The notes below the pieces were generated by a model. That model was not told the origin of the DNA. It worked only from the letters and a program-made list of their open reading frames with translations, and did not search any database. From positions 62,001-126,000 of the forward strand of contig NZ_MRUL01000007.1 in assembly GCF_002006995.1 (NCBI RefSeq): a DNA stretch of 64,000 nt. The letters run 5' to 3'. The position numbers were made by a program, and so were the translations under genes. The stretch comes from Izhakiella australiensis (GTDB lineage: Bacteria > Pseudomonadota > Gammaproteobacteria > Enterobacterales > Enterobacteriaceae). Numbering within the stretch: the stretch's first letter is position 1; the number at the start of each line of letters is the position of its first letter. This document shows positions 1 to 12,520 of the stretch, piece after piece.

Positions 1-276
1 GTCGAATTTGCGCGCTTTCAGCGCCGGGATCATGCCATCGAACTGGCTTTCCACCCAGACGCATTTAGCCTGCATTTGTTCACACAGAGCATTGCCGAGA
101 TCGATATCGAAACCGACCAGTTTGCCCTGCGGCGTTTTGGATTCAAAAGGGGGATAGGTTGGGTCGACGGCAAAGCGCACTTTTTCGATTTTTGCCTGGG
201 CGGCAAAAGCACTACCCGCCATTAAGCCAAACAGTGCCAGCTGGCACAGGCGCGTTGATAATGTTTTGTTTGTCAT
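1..276 (-). CDS. Periplasmic amino-acid-binding protein (ArgT/HisJ family), N-terminal part
   Basis: Only the first 92 residues are in the window; the gene runs off the left edge. Residues 1 to about 25 form a signal peptide (basic MTNK start, hydrophobic core ending AGSAFA). The mature start KIEKVRFAVDPTYPPF followed by GKLVGFDIDL is the ligand-binding motif of the SBP_bac_3 family, solute receptors of polar amino-acid ABC transporters. ATG at 276 is chosen because AGGA lies about 7 bases upstream. The sequence resembles the lysine/arginine/ornithine or histidine receptors, but specificity cannot be told from this part. The permease and ATPase genes would lie outside the window. Confidence 0.85.
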   Translation of the reverse strand, partial: MTNKTLSTRLCQLALFGLMAGSAFAAQAKIEKVRFAVDPTYPPFESKTPQGKLVGFDIDLGNALCEQMQAKCVWVESQFDGMIPALKARKFD

Positions 277-351
277 CGTATTCCTGAGCTTTTTTTTATA
301 ACCAATTCCGCAGGTTACGCTGGCAGGCCGGGGAAAGAAAGAGAGCTGTGC

Positions 352-828
352 TCATTTGATGATATTTACTTCTGTGGGCTCTGCGATCCGCTGATAATCG
401 CCGGCATCCATCACCACCGACCGCTCAAGCGTGCCTGCGTTAAAGGCGACTTCACGATTGCGCTGGCATAAGCTTGGGTCAACCACCAGTTTGAGTTCCG
501 GGTGAAAGCTGAACGGTGGAATAGCACCGAAAACGCAGCCGGTCAGACGTTCCACCTCGGCAGGGCTGGCCAGAGAAGCGCGCAGGCCGCCAACCGCGTG
601 TGCAACCTTGGTTAAATCGGCCTGCATATCGGCGGGTAGCACTGCCAGAACATACTGCTGTTGTCCGTTGCCCTTAACGTGACAAACCAGCGCTTTGGCA
701 CCCTGGCCGATTTCCGTTCCACGAATGGCGGCAACCGCTTCGCATTTACCGGTTGCCTCGTGCGCCATTATTTTAAACTGCGCTTGGTTTTGCTCCAGCA
801 AAAGCAGCAGCTTTTCTGCAGTTGTCAT
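352..828 (-). CDS. yeaK: YbaK/ProX-type aminoacyl-tRNA deacylase YeaK
   Basis: A 158-residue protein of the YbaK/EbsC superfamily, the free-standing relatives of the prolyl-tRNA synthetase editing domain, which hydrolyse mischarged aminoacyl-tRNA in the cytoplasm. Family features visible are GKCEAVAAIRGTEIGQGAKALV with the substrate-pocket lysine (residues about 28-49), and GGLRASLASPAEVERLTGC followed by GAIPPFSFH (about 80-110). These match my recollection of E. coli YeaK closely, which supports the symbol; tRNA specificity is not inferred. The gene lies downstream of hisI in the same direction with a 56-base gap and has its own AAGGAG ribosome site. In E. coli it is not linked to his, so this is a local arrangement. 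Confidence 0.8.
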   Translation of the reverse strand: MTTAEKLLLLLEQNQAQFKIMAHEATGKCEAVAAIRGTEIGQGAKALVCHVKGNGQQQYVLAVLPADMQADLTKVAHAVGGLRASLASPAEVERLTGCVFGAIPPFSFHPELKLVVDPSLCQRNREVAFNAGTLERSVVMDAGDYQRIAEPTEVNIIK

Positions 829-884
829 CCTTTACTCCTTAAGGTAGCTGCGGAGCGGGAAGACCGTAATCCCGCCCCGACAAT

Positions 885-1489
885 TTATTTGTGCCTTGCC
901 CGCAAATTGTTAATTACGGCGCTCAGATCGCGTTCCTGATCCTGCAACAGCACCAGCAGGTGATAGACCAGATCCGATGCCTCGTTGACCAGCTCTTCGC
1001 GATCGCGCACCGTGGCAGCCAGCGCCGTTTCAACCCCTTCTTCGCCAACTTTCTGGGCGATGCGCTTCGTGCCGCTGGCGTACAGGCTGGCAGTGTAGGA
1101 GCTCTCAGGGTCGGCGTGCTTACGCTCTGCCAGCAGCTGTTCAAGCTGATAGAGAAAACCCCAATCGCTGGTCGCCGGTGAAAAGCAGCTGGAGGTGCCA
1201 CGATGGCAGGTGGGGCCGACAGGGTCGACCAGCAGCAGCAGCGTATCGTTGTCGCAGTCAGGCGTGATGCTCAACACCTTAAGAAAATTACCGGAGGTTT
1301 CTCCTTTGGTCCACAGGCGCTGTTTCGTGCGCGACCAGAAGGTAACGTGGCCGCTTTGCTGGGTCTGTTGCAGCGCCTGCGGGTTCATATAGCCATGCAT
1401 CAGCACTTCGCCGGAAACGGCATGCTGCACGATAGCGGGCATCATCCCGGCGGTTTTATTCCAGTCCAGCGCCGCCAGTTGTTGTTCAG

Positions 1490-1496
<7 letters not shown>
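885..1496 (-). CDS. hisI: HisIE: phosphoribosyl-AMP cyclohydrolase / phosphoribosyl-ATP pyrophosphatase
   Basis: A 203-residue bifunctional enzyme for steps 2 and 3 of histidine synthesis, the same length as the E. coli protein. The N-terminal cyclohydrolase (about 1-115) shows the metal-binding DCDNDTLL and [12 protein letters not shown] segments. The C-terminal pyrophosphatase (about 120-203) shows the helical [18 protein letters not shown] and [14 protein letters not shown] motifs. It is the last gene of the his operon and its start overlaps the end of hisF by 7 bases, so translation is probably coupled. No clear terminator with a T-run follows it. Confidence 0.97.
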
Positions 1497-2988
<1,492 letters not shown>

Positions 2989-3578
2989 CTACATCTCCAG
3001 GAAATTTTTCAACAGTTGGGCACCCGCCGCGCCGGAGCGCTCCGGATGAAACTGCACGCCAAAAAAATTATCTTTCTGCACCGCTGCGCTAAAGGCGCCA
3101 TCGTAGTCGCACTGGGCGATAGTGCTGGCGTTTACCGGCATCGCGTAGCTATGTACAAAATAGAAATAACTGCCGGCAGCAATGCCGCGAAACAGGCGAT
3201 GCTGGGCCTGAGGCGTAATTTGATTCCAACCCATATGCGGTAGCGGCAGTCCCTCTGAGACCATTTTCACCACCGGCTGGTCAATCAGTCCGAGCGTCTC
3301 AACGCCGCTGTTTTCTTCGCTGCGCAGGCCGAGTAGCTGCATGCCAAGGCAGATGCCAAGCACCGGCTGGGTACAGGCCTTAATCAAATCGGTTAGCTCG
3401 CGCTGTCTGAGCTGATCCATCGCTGCCTGCGCGGTGCCGACGCCGGGCAGAAACAGCTTATCGGCGGCCAGTATTACGTCGAGATCGCGGCTGACGGTAG
3501 GTTGATAGCCGAGGCGTTGCACCGCCCATTTCACCGAGGAAAGGTTGGCGCAGCCGGTATCAAGGATCGCGACCTTCA

Positions 3579-3579
<1 letters not shown>
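2989..3579 (-). CDS. hisH: HisH: imidazole glycerol phosphate synthase, glutaminase subunit
   Basis: A 196-residue class I glutamine amidotransferase that supplies ammonia to HisF. The nucleophile Cys lies in [13 protein letters not shown], and the His/Glu of the triad lie in [12 protein letters not shown] near the C-terminus. I chose the ATG at 3579, whose bases overlap the hisB stop as TGATG; this gives the E. coli length of 196 residues. A GTG one codon upstream (3582) would also be in frame. It ends 3 bases before hisA. Confidence 0.96.
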
Positions 3580-7038
<3,459 letters not shown>

Positions 7039-7044
7039 AATTGT

Positions 7045-7944
7045 TTACTCCATCATTTTTTCAATCGGCAACACCAGAATCGAGCTGGCGCCCAGTGCTT
7101 TCAGCTTTTCCATCGTCTCCCAGAACAGGGTCTCGCTGCTGACCATATGCATTGCGACGCGGCTTTTATCACCGGCCAGCGGCAGCACGGTAGGGCGTTC
7201 GGCGCCGGGCAACAGAGCGATAATGTCTTCCAGGCGATCGCCCGGCGCGTGCAGCATGATGTATTTAGATTCGCGCGCCTGAATAACGCCCTGAATACGG
7301 GTCATTAGCTTGTCGATCAGCTGTTGCTTGACGGCGGGCATTTCACCGTCACGTTGGATCAAGCAGGCTTTGGAACGATAAATGACTTCGACTTCACGCA
7401 GGCCGTTGGCCTCCAGCGTGGCGCCAGTAGAGACCAGATCGCAGATAGCGTCGGCAAGACCGGCGCGCGGCGCCACTTCGACCGAGCCATTCAGCAGGCA
7501 GGATTTAAAGCTGATGCCTTGCTGATCGAAATACTTTTTCATCAGGTGAGGGTAAGAGGTGGCGATGCGGGTATTGTTCAGACACTGCGGGCCGCTGTAC
7601 TGCGCATCTACCGGCATGGCCAGCGACAGGCGGCAGCCGCCGAAATCGAGGCGGCGCAGCGTCTGATAGCGCGGGTCTTCGCCTTGGGCCCGGCGGGTCA
7701 GAAGCTCTTCTTCCAGCACGTTTTCGCCGATAATGCCAAGGTCAACGACGCCATCCATTACCAGACCGGGAATATCGTCATCACGTACGCGCAGAATGTC
7801 GATGGGCATGTTTTCAGCAAAGGCTATCAGGCGCTGCTGTTGTAAATTAATTTTAATGCCGCAGCGGGCAAGTAGTTCGCGTGAATCGTCGCTCAGACGC
7901 CCCGATTTTTGCATAGCTATGCGTAAACGTGAATTATCTAACAT
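7045..7944 (-). CDS. hisG: HisG: ATP phosphoribosyltransferase (long form)
   Basis: A 299-residue enzyme that commits ATP and PRPP to histidine synthesis and is feedback-inhibited by histidine. It is the long form with a C-terminal regulatory ACT-like domain (about 225-299: [27 protein letters not shown]). The PRPP loop [18 protein letters not shown] is intact. It is the first structural gene of the operon, about 175 bases downstream of hisL, so its transcription is set by the attenuator. Confidence 0.97.
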   Translation of the reverse strand: MLDNSRLRIAMQKSGRLSDDSRELLARCGIKINLQQQRLIAFAENMPIDILRVRDDDIPGLVMDGVVDLGIIGENVLEEELLTRRAQGEDPRYQTLRRLDFGGCRLSLAMPVDAQYSGPQCLNNTRIATSYPHLMKKYFDQQGISFKSCLLNGSVEVAPRAGLADAICDLVSTGATLEANGLREVEVIYRSKACLIQRDGEMPAVKQQLIDKLMTRIQGVIQARESKYIMLHAPGDRLEDIIALLPGAERPTVLPLAGDKSRVAMHMVSSETLFWETMEKLKALGASSILVLPIEKMME

Positions 7945-8021
7945 GATGCCCGTTCCTCTTTGTCGATATTTAAGCCGGTAACGAAATGATGAGCAGCGTC
8001 TGGTTATGGTTTCATCGGACT

Positions 8022-8057
8022 AAAAAAAAAGCCCCCGGAAGTCGATCTTCCGGGGGC
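8022..8057 (-). terminator. his operon attenuator terminator
   Basis: On the minus strand an 11-bp perfect stem (GCCCCCGGAAG paired with CTTCCGGGGGC, loop about 5 bases) is followed at once by nine T residues. It lies between hisL and hisG, where the enteric his attenuator sits. When histidyl-tRNA is plentiful the ribosome finishes HisL and this hairpin stops transcription. Confidence 0.93.
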
Positions 8058-8119
8058 TCTCATCGCGCTTTGCACCACTGGAAGATCTGAACGTCTTCCA
8101 GCACACATCGCCTGAAAGA

Positions 8120-8167
8120 CTAGTCAGGATGATGGTGGTGATGATGGTTAAACTGAGCGCGTGTCAT
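8120..8167 (-). CDS. hisL: HisL: his operon leader peptide
   Basis: A 15-residue leader peptide, MTRAQFNHHHHHHPD, too short for ordinary ORF calling. It has six consecutive His codons; as I recall the E. coli and Salmonella leader has seven. Ribosome stalling at these codons senses charged tRNA-His and switches the downstream attenuator hairpin. AGAGA sits about 6 bases before the ATG. Position directly upstream of hisG and the terminator makes the call secure. Confidence 0.95.
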   Translation of the reverse strand: MTRAQFNHHHHHHPD

Positions 8168-8192
8168 AATTTCTCTTTTAAATGAATCACTA

Positions 8193-8222
8193 TTCATAAT
8201 CTGATAATTAACCTAACCACAA
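8193..8222 (-). promoter_or_regulatory. Candidate his operon sigma-70 promoter
   Basis: On the minus strand TTGTGG (8217-8222) and TATGAA (8193-8198) are 18 bases apart, which would start transcription about 20 bases before the hisL ATG. The match to consensus is moderate. A TTGACA further upstream (near 8254) lacks a good -10 partner. Confidence 0.35.
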
Positions 8223-8338
8223 TGGCGCCGCAGCGCAACTGTTTTTTGTCAATGACGAAAGATTCTCTTATCAAGCGGTGATTGTCAGTCGTCTGTGGCT
8301 GGCGTAGCCTTAACGCTTAACCCGCGTTGGAGGTTGGG

Positions 8339-9160
8339 ATGAAAAGAGTGGCGATTGTTGGGCTGGGATGGTTGGGAATGCCGCTGGCGCAGGCGTTAAA
8401 TGCCCGGGGATGGCAGGTATGTGGCAGCAAAACGACGCCCGATGGCGTCGAAGCGGCGCGCATGTGCGGCATTGATAGCTATCAGCTGCTGTTAACGCCC
8501 TGGCTGGAGTGTGAAACGGAACATCTTGAGGCTCTGTTGAATGTGGATGCGCTGGTGGTCTTGCTGCCTGCGAGTCAGACGGCCAGCGGCGGTAACTATT
8601 TGCTGGCGGTTCAACAGCTGGTTGACAGCGCGCTGGCCCGCGGGGTTCCACGTATTTTATTTACCAGCTCAACCTCCGTGTACGGTGATGCGAATGGCAG
8701 CGTTAGCGAGGATTCGCCGCTGCATCCAATCACGGAGACAGGAAGAACGCTGGCGCAGCTCGAAAGCTGGCTGCACGATCTGCCCGGAACTCAGGTCGAT
8801 ATTCTGCGGCTGGCGGGGCTGGTTGGCCCGCAGCGCCATCCAGGGCGTTTTCTGGCGGGTAAGAGCGGGCTGGAGAACGGGCACCACGGTGTTAATCTGG
8901 TCCATCTTGACGATGTGATTGACGCGCTGATCCTGCTGCTTGAGCGTGGCAACGGCGGTGTGTGGAATATCTGCTCGCCTGAGCATCCGGCCAGGCGTCA
9001 CTTTTATCCTGAAGTGACGCGTCAGTTGGGGCTGACGCCGCCGCAGTTCAGCGATGCGCCGCCCCGCCAGCAGGGAAAAGTTATTGATGGCAGTAAAATA
9101 TGCCGCGAGCTGGGGTTTCGCTACCAGTATCCTAATCCGAGCAATATGCCATTAAGTTAA
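8339..9160 (+). CDS. yeeZ: YeeZ: NAD(P)-dependent epimerase-like SDR protein
   Basis: A 273-residue extended-SDR protein. The N-terminal RVAIVGLGWLGMPLAQAL is a Rossmann nucleotide-binding loop; LFTSSTSVYGDANG carries the catalytic Ser and Tyr surroundings of NAD-dependent epimerases. The substrate and pathway are unknown. ATG 8339 is preferred over the in-frame TTG at 8327 because GGAGG lies 5 bases before it and the length then fits E. coli YeeZ (about 274). yeeZ lies upstream of hisL and divergent from his, as in E. coli. Confidence 0.88.
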   Translation: MKRVAIVGLGWLGMPLAQALNARGWQVCGSKTTPDGVEAARMCGIDSYQLLLTPWLECETEHLEALLNVDALVVLLPASQTASGGNYLLAVQQLVDSALARGVPRILFTSSTSVYGDANGSVSEDSPLHPITETGRTLAQLESWLHDLPGTQVDILRLAGLVGPQRHPGRFLAGKSGLENGHHGVNLVHLDDVIDALILLLERGNGGVWNICSPEHPARRHFYPEVTRQLGLTPPQFSDAPPRQQGKVIDGSKICRELGFRYQYPNPSNMPLS

Positions 9161-9176
9161 GCCGGGCAGCCCGGCA

Positions 9177-9587
9177 TCAGCTGGGGCCTTTTGCCTTGCC
9201 GTGATAAAGCAGCGTTCTGGACAGGGTAAAGTTAAAAAACATGCCGATAATGCTGCCTGCTGCCACCGCCAGTATCGGATACTGGCGGGCCAGAGAGGAG
9301 AGGGCGATAAGGACCGAATAGCTACCGAGGTTGGCCGCGCCGCCAATGCACATAAGCAGGAGGTAAACCGCGAACTCTTTCCGTTTACCGTGGTGGGAGG
9401 GCGTGGCGGAGAAGGTCACCGTGCGGTTAATTATCCAGGTTGTCATTACCGCGCAGATAAAGGAAATCAGCCTTGCGGCATACAGACCAATCAGGCCTTT
9501 CAGCAGGTACAGCACCAGCGTATCAACGGCAAAGCCAATTACCCCGGTCACGCCGAATTTAAACGTCTCGCCAATAAGTTTTTTCAT
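9177..9587 (-). CDS. gtrA: GtrA family membrane protein (lipid-linked glucose flippase-like)
   Basis: A 136-residue protein with four hydrophobic helices (about 10-30, 36-56, 74-96, 101-122), the DPMS/GtrA family layout. Phage-type GtrA proteins are thought to flip undecaprenyl-phosphate-glucose made by GtrB for O-antigen glucosylation. FGVTGVIGFAVDTLVLYLL and the TWIINRTVTF turn are typical. There is no strong ribosome site before ATG 9587. It stands alone: the matching gtrB and glucosyltransferase genes lie about 9 kb away at 18.8-21.3 kb. It may serve them or an independent glycosyl carrier. Confidence 0.8.
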   Translation of the reverse strand: MKKLIGETFKFGVTGVIGFAVDTLVLYLLKGLIGLYAARLISFICAVMTTWIINRTVTFSATPSHHGKRKEFAVYLLLMCIGGAANLGSYSVLIALSSLARQYPILAVAAGSIIGMFFNFTLSRTLLYHGKAKGPS

Positions 9588-9680
9588 TTTTCTGGAAAGT
9601 TACAGCGCCGTTGGCGGTTTGAGCTAATCGGTTATTTTCAGGCAGTTTGGTGCGTTTAGCAACGCTAACCTTATTGATGC

Positions 9681-10958
9681 TTATACTCCAAACCTGTCGC
9701 GCAGGGCGTACCATGCGGCGCCTATTGCGGTAAAGGGAATGCGCAGACGATGGCCGCCGGGAAAAGGCAGCTGTGGCAGCCTGGCGAAGGCATCAAAGCG
9801 CTGCTTTTCACCGCGTATCGCTTCGGTAACCAGCCTGCCCGCCAGGTGGGTGAAGGTCACGCCGTGGCCGCTGTCGCCCTGAATATAAAATTCGCCCTCT
9901 TCGAACTGGCCTAGCTGCGGCATCCGTGACAGGGTTAACAGAAAATTACCGCTCCAGGCGTAGTCGAATTTAACCCCCTGCAGCTGTGGGAAGGTTTTGA
10001 GCATTTTCGGGCGGATTAATGAAATCACGTCATCAGGTTCCCGGGCGCCGTAGATGACGCCGCCGCCGAACAGCAGGCGGTTATCGGCGGTGAGGCGAAA
10101 ATAATCCAGCAGATAGTTACAGTCCTCCACGCAGCGATTATTAGGCAGCAAGGAGAGGGCGAGATCGTTAGACAGCGGCTCGGTGACAACAATCTGCGAG
10201 CCGCATGGCATGCTGCGCTTTGTCAGTCGTGGTTCAACATCCGGTGTAAGATAAGCATTCGTCGCCCAGATAATATATTTGGCCTGCACGCAACCCTCAG
10301 CGGTATAAACGCGCTTAGTCGCGCCATGCTCAACCCGGACTGCCGCAGAGCGTTCATAAATTCGACCGCCGTGGCGGCGAATAGCCTCCGCTTCACCGAG
10401 GGCCAGATTGAGCGGGTGAAGGTGGCCGCCGCGTTTATCCAGCAGACCTCCCACGAAGCGCTCGCTCGCGATTTCGCGGCGGATGCCGGTTTCATCCAGC
10501 AGTTCAAGCTGATGATTGCCATAGCGCTGCCAGCGTTCTTTTTGCTGACGCAGATGCGCCATCTGGCGGGCATTCAGTGCGGCAAAAATTCCCCCGGGCC
10601 GGTAATCGCAGTTAATTGCGTAGCGATCGATACGATCGTGAATAATCTCAGCGCCTTCAAACATCATGCTGCCGAGCATCCGTGCGCTTTCCTGGCCATA
10701 GTGCTTTTCAATCACATCAATGTCCCGGCTATATGAATTGACGACCTGACCGCCGTTACGGCCGCTGGCGCCAAAGCCAACCCGGGCCGCTTCCAGCACC
10801 ACCACATCAAAACCCGCCTCCGTCAGAAATAGCGCCGAAGAGAGGCCGGTAAAGCCGGCGCCGATGACGCAAACGTCACACTCTATGGTGTCTTGCAGCG
10901 TCGGCCAGGCAGCAAAAGTATTGGCCGTTGCGGCATAATAGCTATTCACATGATCCAT
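9681..10958 (-). CDS. puuB: PuuB: gamma-glutamylputrescine oxidoreductase
   Basis: A 425-residue FAD-dependent amine oxidase (DAO fold) that oxidises gamma-glutamylputrescine to gamma-glutamyl-gamma-aminobutyraldehyde. Residues about 30-60, CDVCVIGAGFTGLSSALFL, form the FAD-binding Rossmann motif; FGASGRNGGQVV and GDSGHGVTFTHLAGRLVTEAI also contact the flavin. ATG 10958 (MDHVNSYYAATANT) is chosen over the upstream in-frame start because GGAG precedes it and it lines up with the E. coli N-terminus. It follows puuR by 32 bases in a puuD-puuR-puuB unit. Confidence 0.92.
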   Translation of the reverse strand: MDHVNSYYAATANTFAAWPTLQDTIECDVCVIGAGFTGLSSALFLTEAGFDVVVLEAARVGFGASGRNGGQVVNSYSRDIDVIEKHYGQESARMLGSMMFEGAEIIHDRIDRYAINCDYRPGGIFAALNARQMAHLRQQKERWQRYGNHQLELLDETGIRREIASERFVGGLLDKRGGHLHPLNLALGEAEAIRRHGGRIYERSAAVRVEHGATKRVYTAEGCVQAKYIIWATNAYLTPDVEPRLTKRSMPCGSQIVVTEPLSNDLALSLLPNNRCVEDCNYLLDYFRLTADNRLLFGGGVIYGAREPDDVISLIRPKMLKTFPQLQGVKFDYAWSGNFLLTLSRMPQLGQFEEGEFYIQGDSGHGVTFTHLAGRLVTEAIRGEKQRFDAFARLPQLPFPGGHRLRIPFTAIGAAWYALRDRFGV

Positions 10959-10990
10959 AAACACACTCCGGACACAGGCCAAAAGCCCAA

Positions 10991-11548
10991 CTAAAAGGTT
11001 GTCGGCGTATGGGCGCTGACAATGCGACAAAGTTTTGTCGAGGTATTGGTAAAGCTGTGGGCGATGCCAGTATTAATCACGTAGCTCTGTCCGGCGCTCA
11101 GGTTGTAAACCTGTCCGCCAATGGTCAGTACAATCTCCCCTTCCAGCAGCGTGCCGGTTTCTTCCCCCTGATGGCGGATTTTTTCTCCGGTCGTGGCGCC
11201 GGGTTCATAGCTTTCCAGCATCATGGCGAGGGTTCGCTCCGGATTGCCATTATGAATTAACCGCAGCGATACGCCCTGGCTGCCAATATCAACCAGCTCA
11301 TCAGCGTTAATCACCACTTTGGGCGGCGAGTTCACCACCGGTTCTGCAAAAAACGCTGATAGCGACAGGCCGTAAACTTTCAGTAACTTCTGAAGGGTGC
11401 TTAATGCCGGGCTGACTTTATCCTGTTCGATGGTGCTGATAGCGCTGTGCGTCAGGCCGGAAAGTTCGGCTACCCGACGCTGCGATAATCCCATGTGCTG
11501 GCGAATTTCTGCCAGCCGCCGTCCCGGCGCCAGAGGGAGTTCGTTCAT
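10991..11548 (-). CDS. puuR: PuuR: putrescine-responsive repressor
   Basis: A 185-residue repressor, the E. coli length. Residues about 10-65 are a Cro/CI-type helix-turn-helix (GRRLAEIRQHMGLSQRRVAELSGLTHSAISTIEQ), and the C-terminal half is a cupin effector domain (GTLLEGEIVLTIGGQVYNLSAGQSYVINTGIAHSFTN). PuuR represses puu promoters until putrescine is present. The ATG at 11548 overlaps the puuD stop as ATGA; the longer in-frame extension is not used. Confidence 0.93.
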   Translation of the reverse strand: MNELPLAPGRRLAEIRQHMGLSQRRVAELSGLTHSAISTIEQDKVSPALSTLQKLLKVYGLSLSAFFAEPVVNSPPKVVINADELVDIGSQGVSLRLIHNGNPERTLAMMLESYEPGATTGEKIRHQGEETGTLLEGEIVLTIGGQVYNLSAGQSYVINTGIAHSFTNTSTKLCRIVSAHTPTTF

Positions 11549-12312
11549 ATCCGGTGTTCCTTTTGATAGCGCTGACTGGCCTGGATAAAGCCGGCGAATA
11601 GCGGGCGAGAAAGCGCAGAGGTTTCGCTCTGCCATTCCGGATGCCACTGCAGAGCAAGGGCAAACGGGTGATCGTTCAGACTGATGGCTTCAATCAGGCC
11701 GTCAGCCGCATGGGCTTCAATACGGGCCATAGCGCCTAGTGAGCGCACGCCCTGCGCATGCAGCGAATTTACCCAGAACTTTTCACAGCCTGGCAGCAGC
11801 TCACTTAGCACGCCTTGCGGTTGTACCCAAACTTCATGGGCCGGTGCGTACTGCTGCTCCAGCGGCAGGGCGTGGTCCTCGCGGTGTTCCCGCAACCCAT
11901 CGACCAGATGCAATGCGCGATGCAGCGTACCGCCTGTGGCGACAACCAACTCCTGCAAACCCCGGCAGATAGCCATTAATGGCATACGCCGACGAATAAC
12001 GCTGTGTACCAGGGCAAATGCCAGTCGATCGCGGCCCGGGTCGTTATCGGGTTCGACGGACGTCTCGCCATAGTGATGAGGTTCTATATTGCTGGGGCTG
12101 CCGGTAAGTAGGATCCCGCTGAGCGCGGTCATACTTTTTTCTAATAGCTCAGGCGTGGTTGCCAGACCGTGGGGAAGGGCCAGGGGAATACCGCCGGCGG
12201 AAAATAGGGCATCAAGGTATTTGTTGTGAACGCTTTGCACGGCGTGGCCTGCTAACTGGTTCTGGCACATCACTACGCCAATCAAGGGCTTGTCAAAAAT
12301 AATGCCCATCAT
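11545..12312 (-). CDS. puuD: PuuD: gamma-glutamyl-gamma-aminobutyrate hydrolase
   Basis: A 255-residue class I glutamine-amidotransferase-like hydrolase that releases GABA from gamma-glutamyl-GABA. The nucleophile Cys is in MAICRGLQELVVATGG (about residue 115); VNSLHAQGV and the triad His/Glu in ALQWHPEWQS are present. The N-terminal PLIGVVMCQNQLAGHAVQ agrees with E. coli PuuD. It is the first gene of the leftward puu unit and diverges from puuA. Confidence 0.93.
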   Translation of the reverse strand: MMGIIFDKPLIGVVMCQNQLAGHAVQSVHNKYLDALFSAGGIPLALPHGLATTPELLEKSMTALSGILLTGSPSNIEPHHYGETSVEPDNDPGRDRLAFALVHSVIRRRMPLMAICRGLQELVVATGGTLHRALHLVDGLREHREDHALPLEQQYAPAHEVWVQPQGVLSELLPGCEKFWVNSLHAQGVRSLGAMARIEAHAADGLIEAISLNDHPFALALQWHPEWQSETSALSRPLFAGFIQASQRYQKEHRI

Positions 12313-12328
12313 ACCCCCTGCACCCTGG

Positions 12329-12382
12329 AAAATATTTTAAACAGTATTGCGCTTTTTATCACCGCTTTGGTTAATATATTTT
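12329..12382. promoter_or_regulatory. puuD-puuA divergent control region, candidate PuuR half-sites
   Basis: The 208-base gap between divergent puuD and puuA holds two inverted AT-rich motifs: AAAATATTTTAAACA at 12329-12343 on the plus strand and AAAATATATTAACCA at 12368-12382 on the minus strand. Each matches 12 of 15 bases of the PuuR recognition sequence as I recall it from E. coli (AAAATATAATGAACA). Binding here would control both transcription units. This is an inference from motif memory and position. Confidence 0.4.
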
Positions 12383-12520
12383 CAATCTAGCAATCAATTG
12401 TGCAGTATTCAAACGTGAATGTTACATTTGCACACTTTTTGTGTTAGCGCTAATGTTAAACGGTGGCAGTTATTTTGAGCATTGCCAAAACCCCCTCCAT
12501 AAGGCTAGCGGCAGGTGTTT

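Noticed and set aside
8120..8167. A hexahistidine stretch that looks like an affinity-tag or cloning artefact.
   Set aside because: It is the natural HisL leader peptide, with the attenuator and hisG directly downstream.
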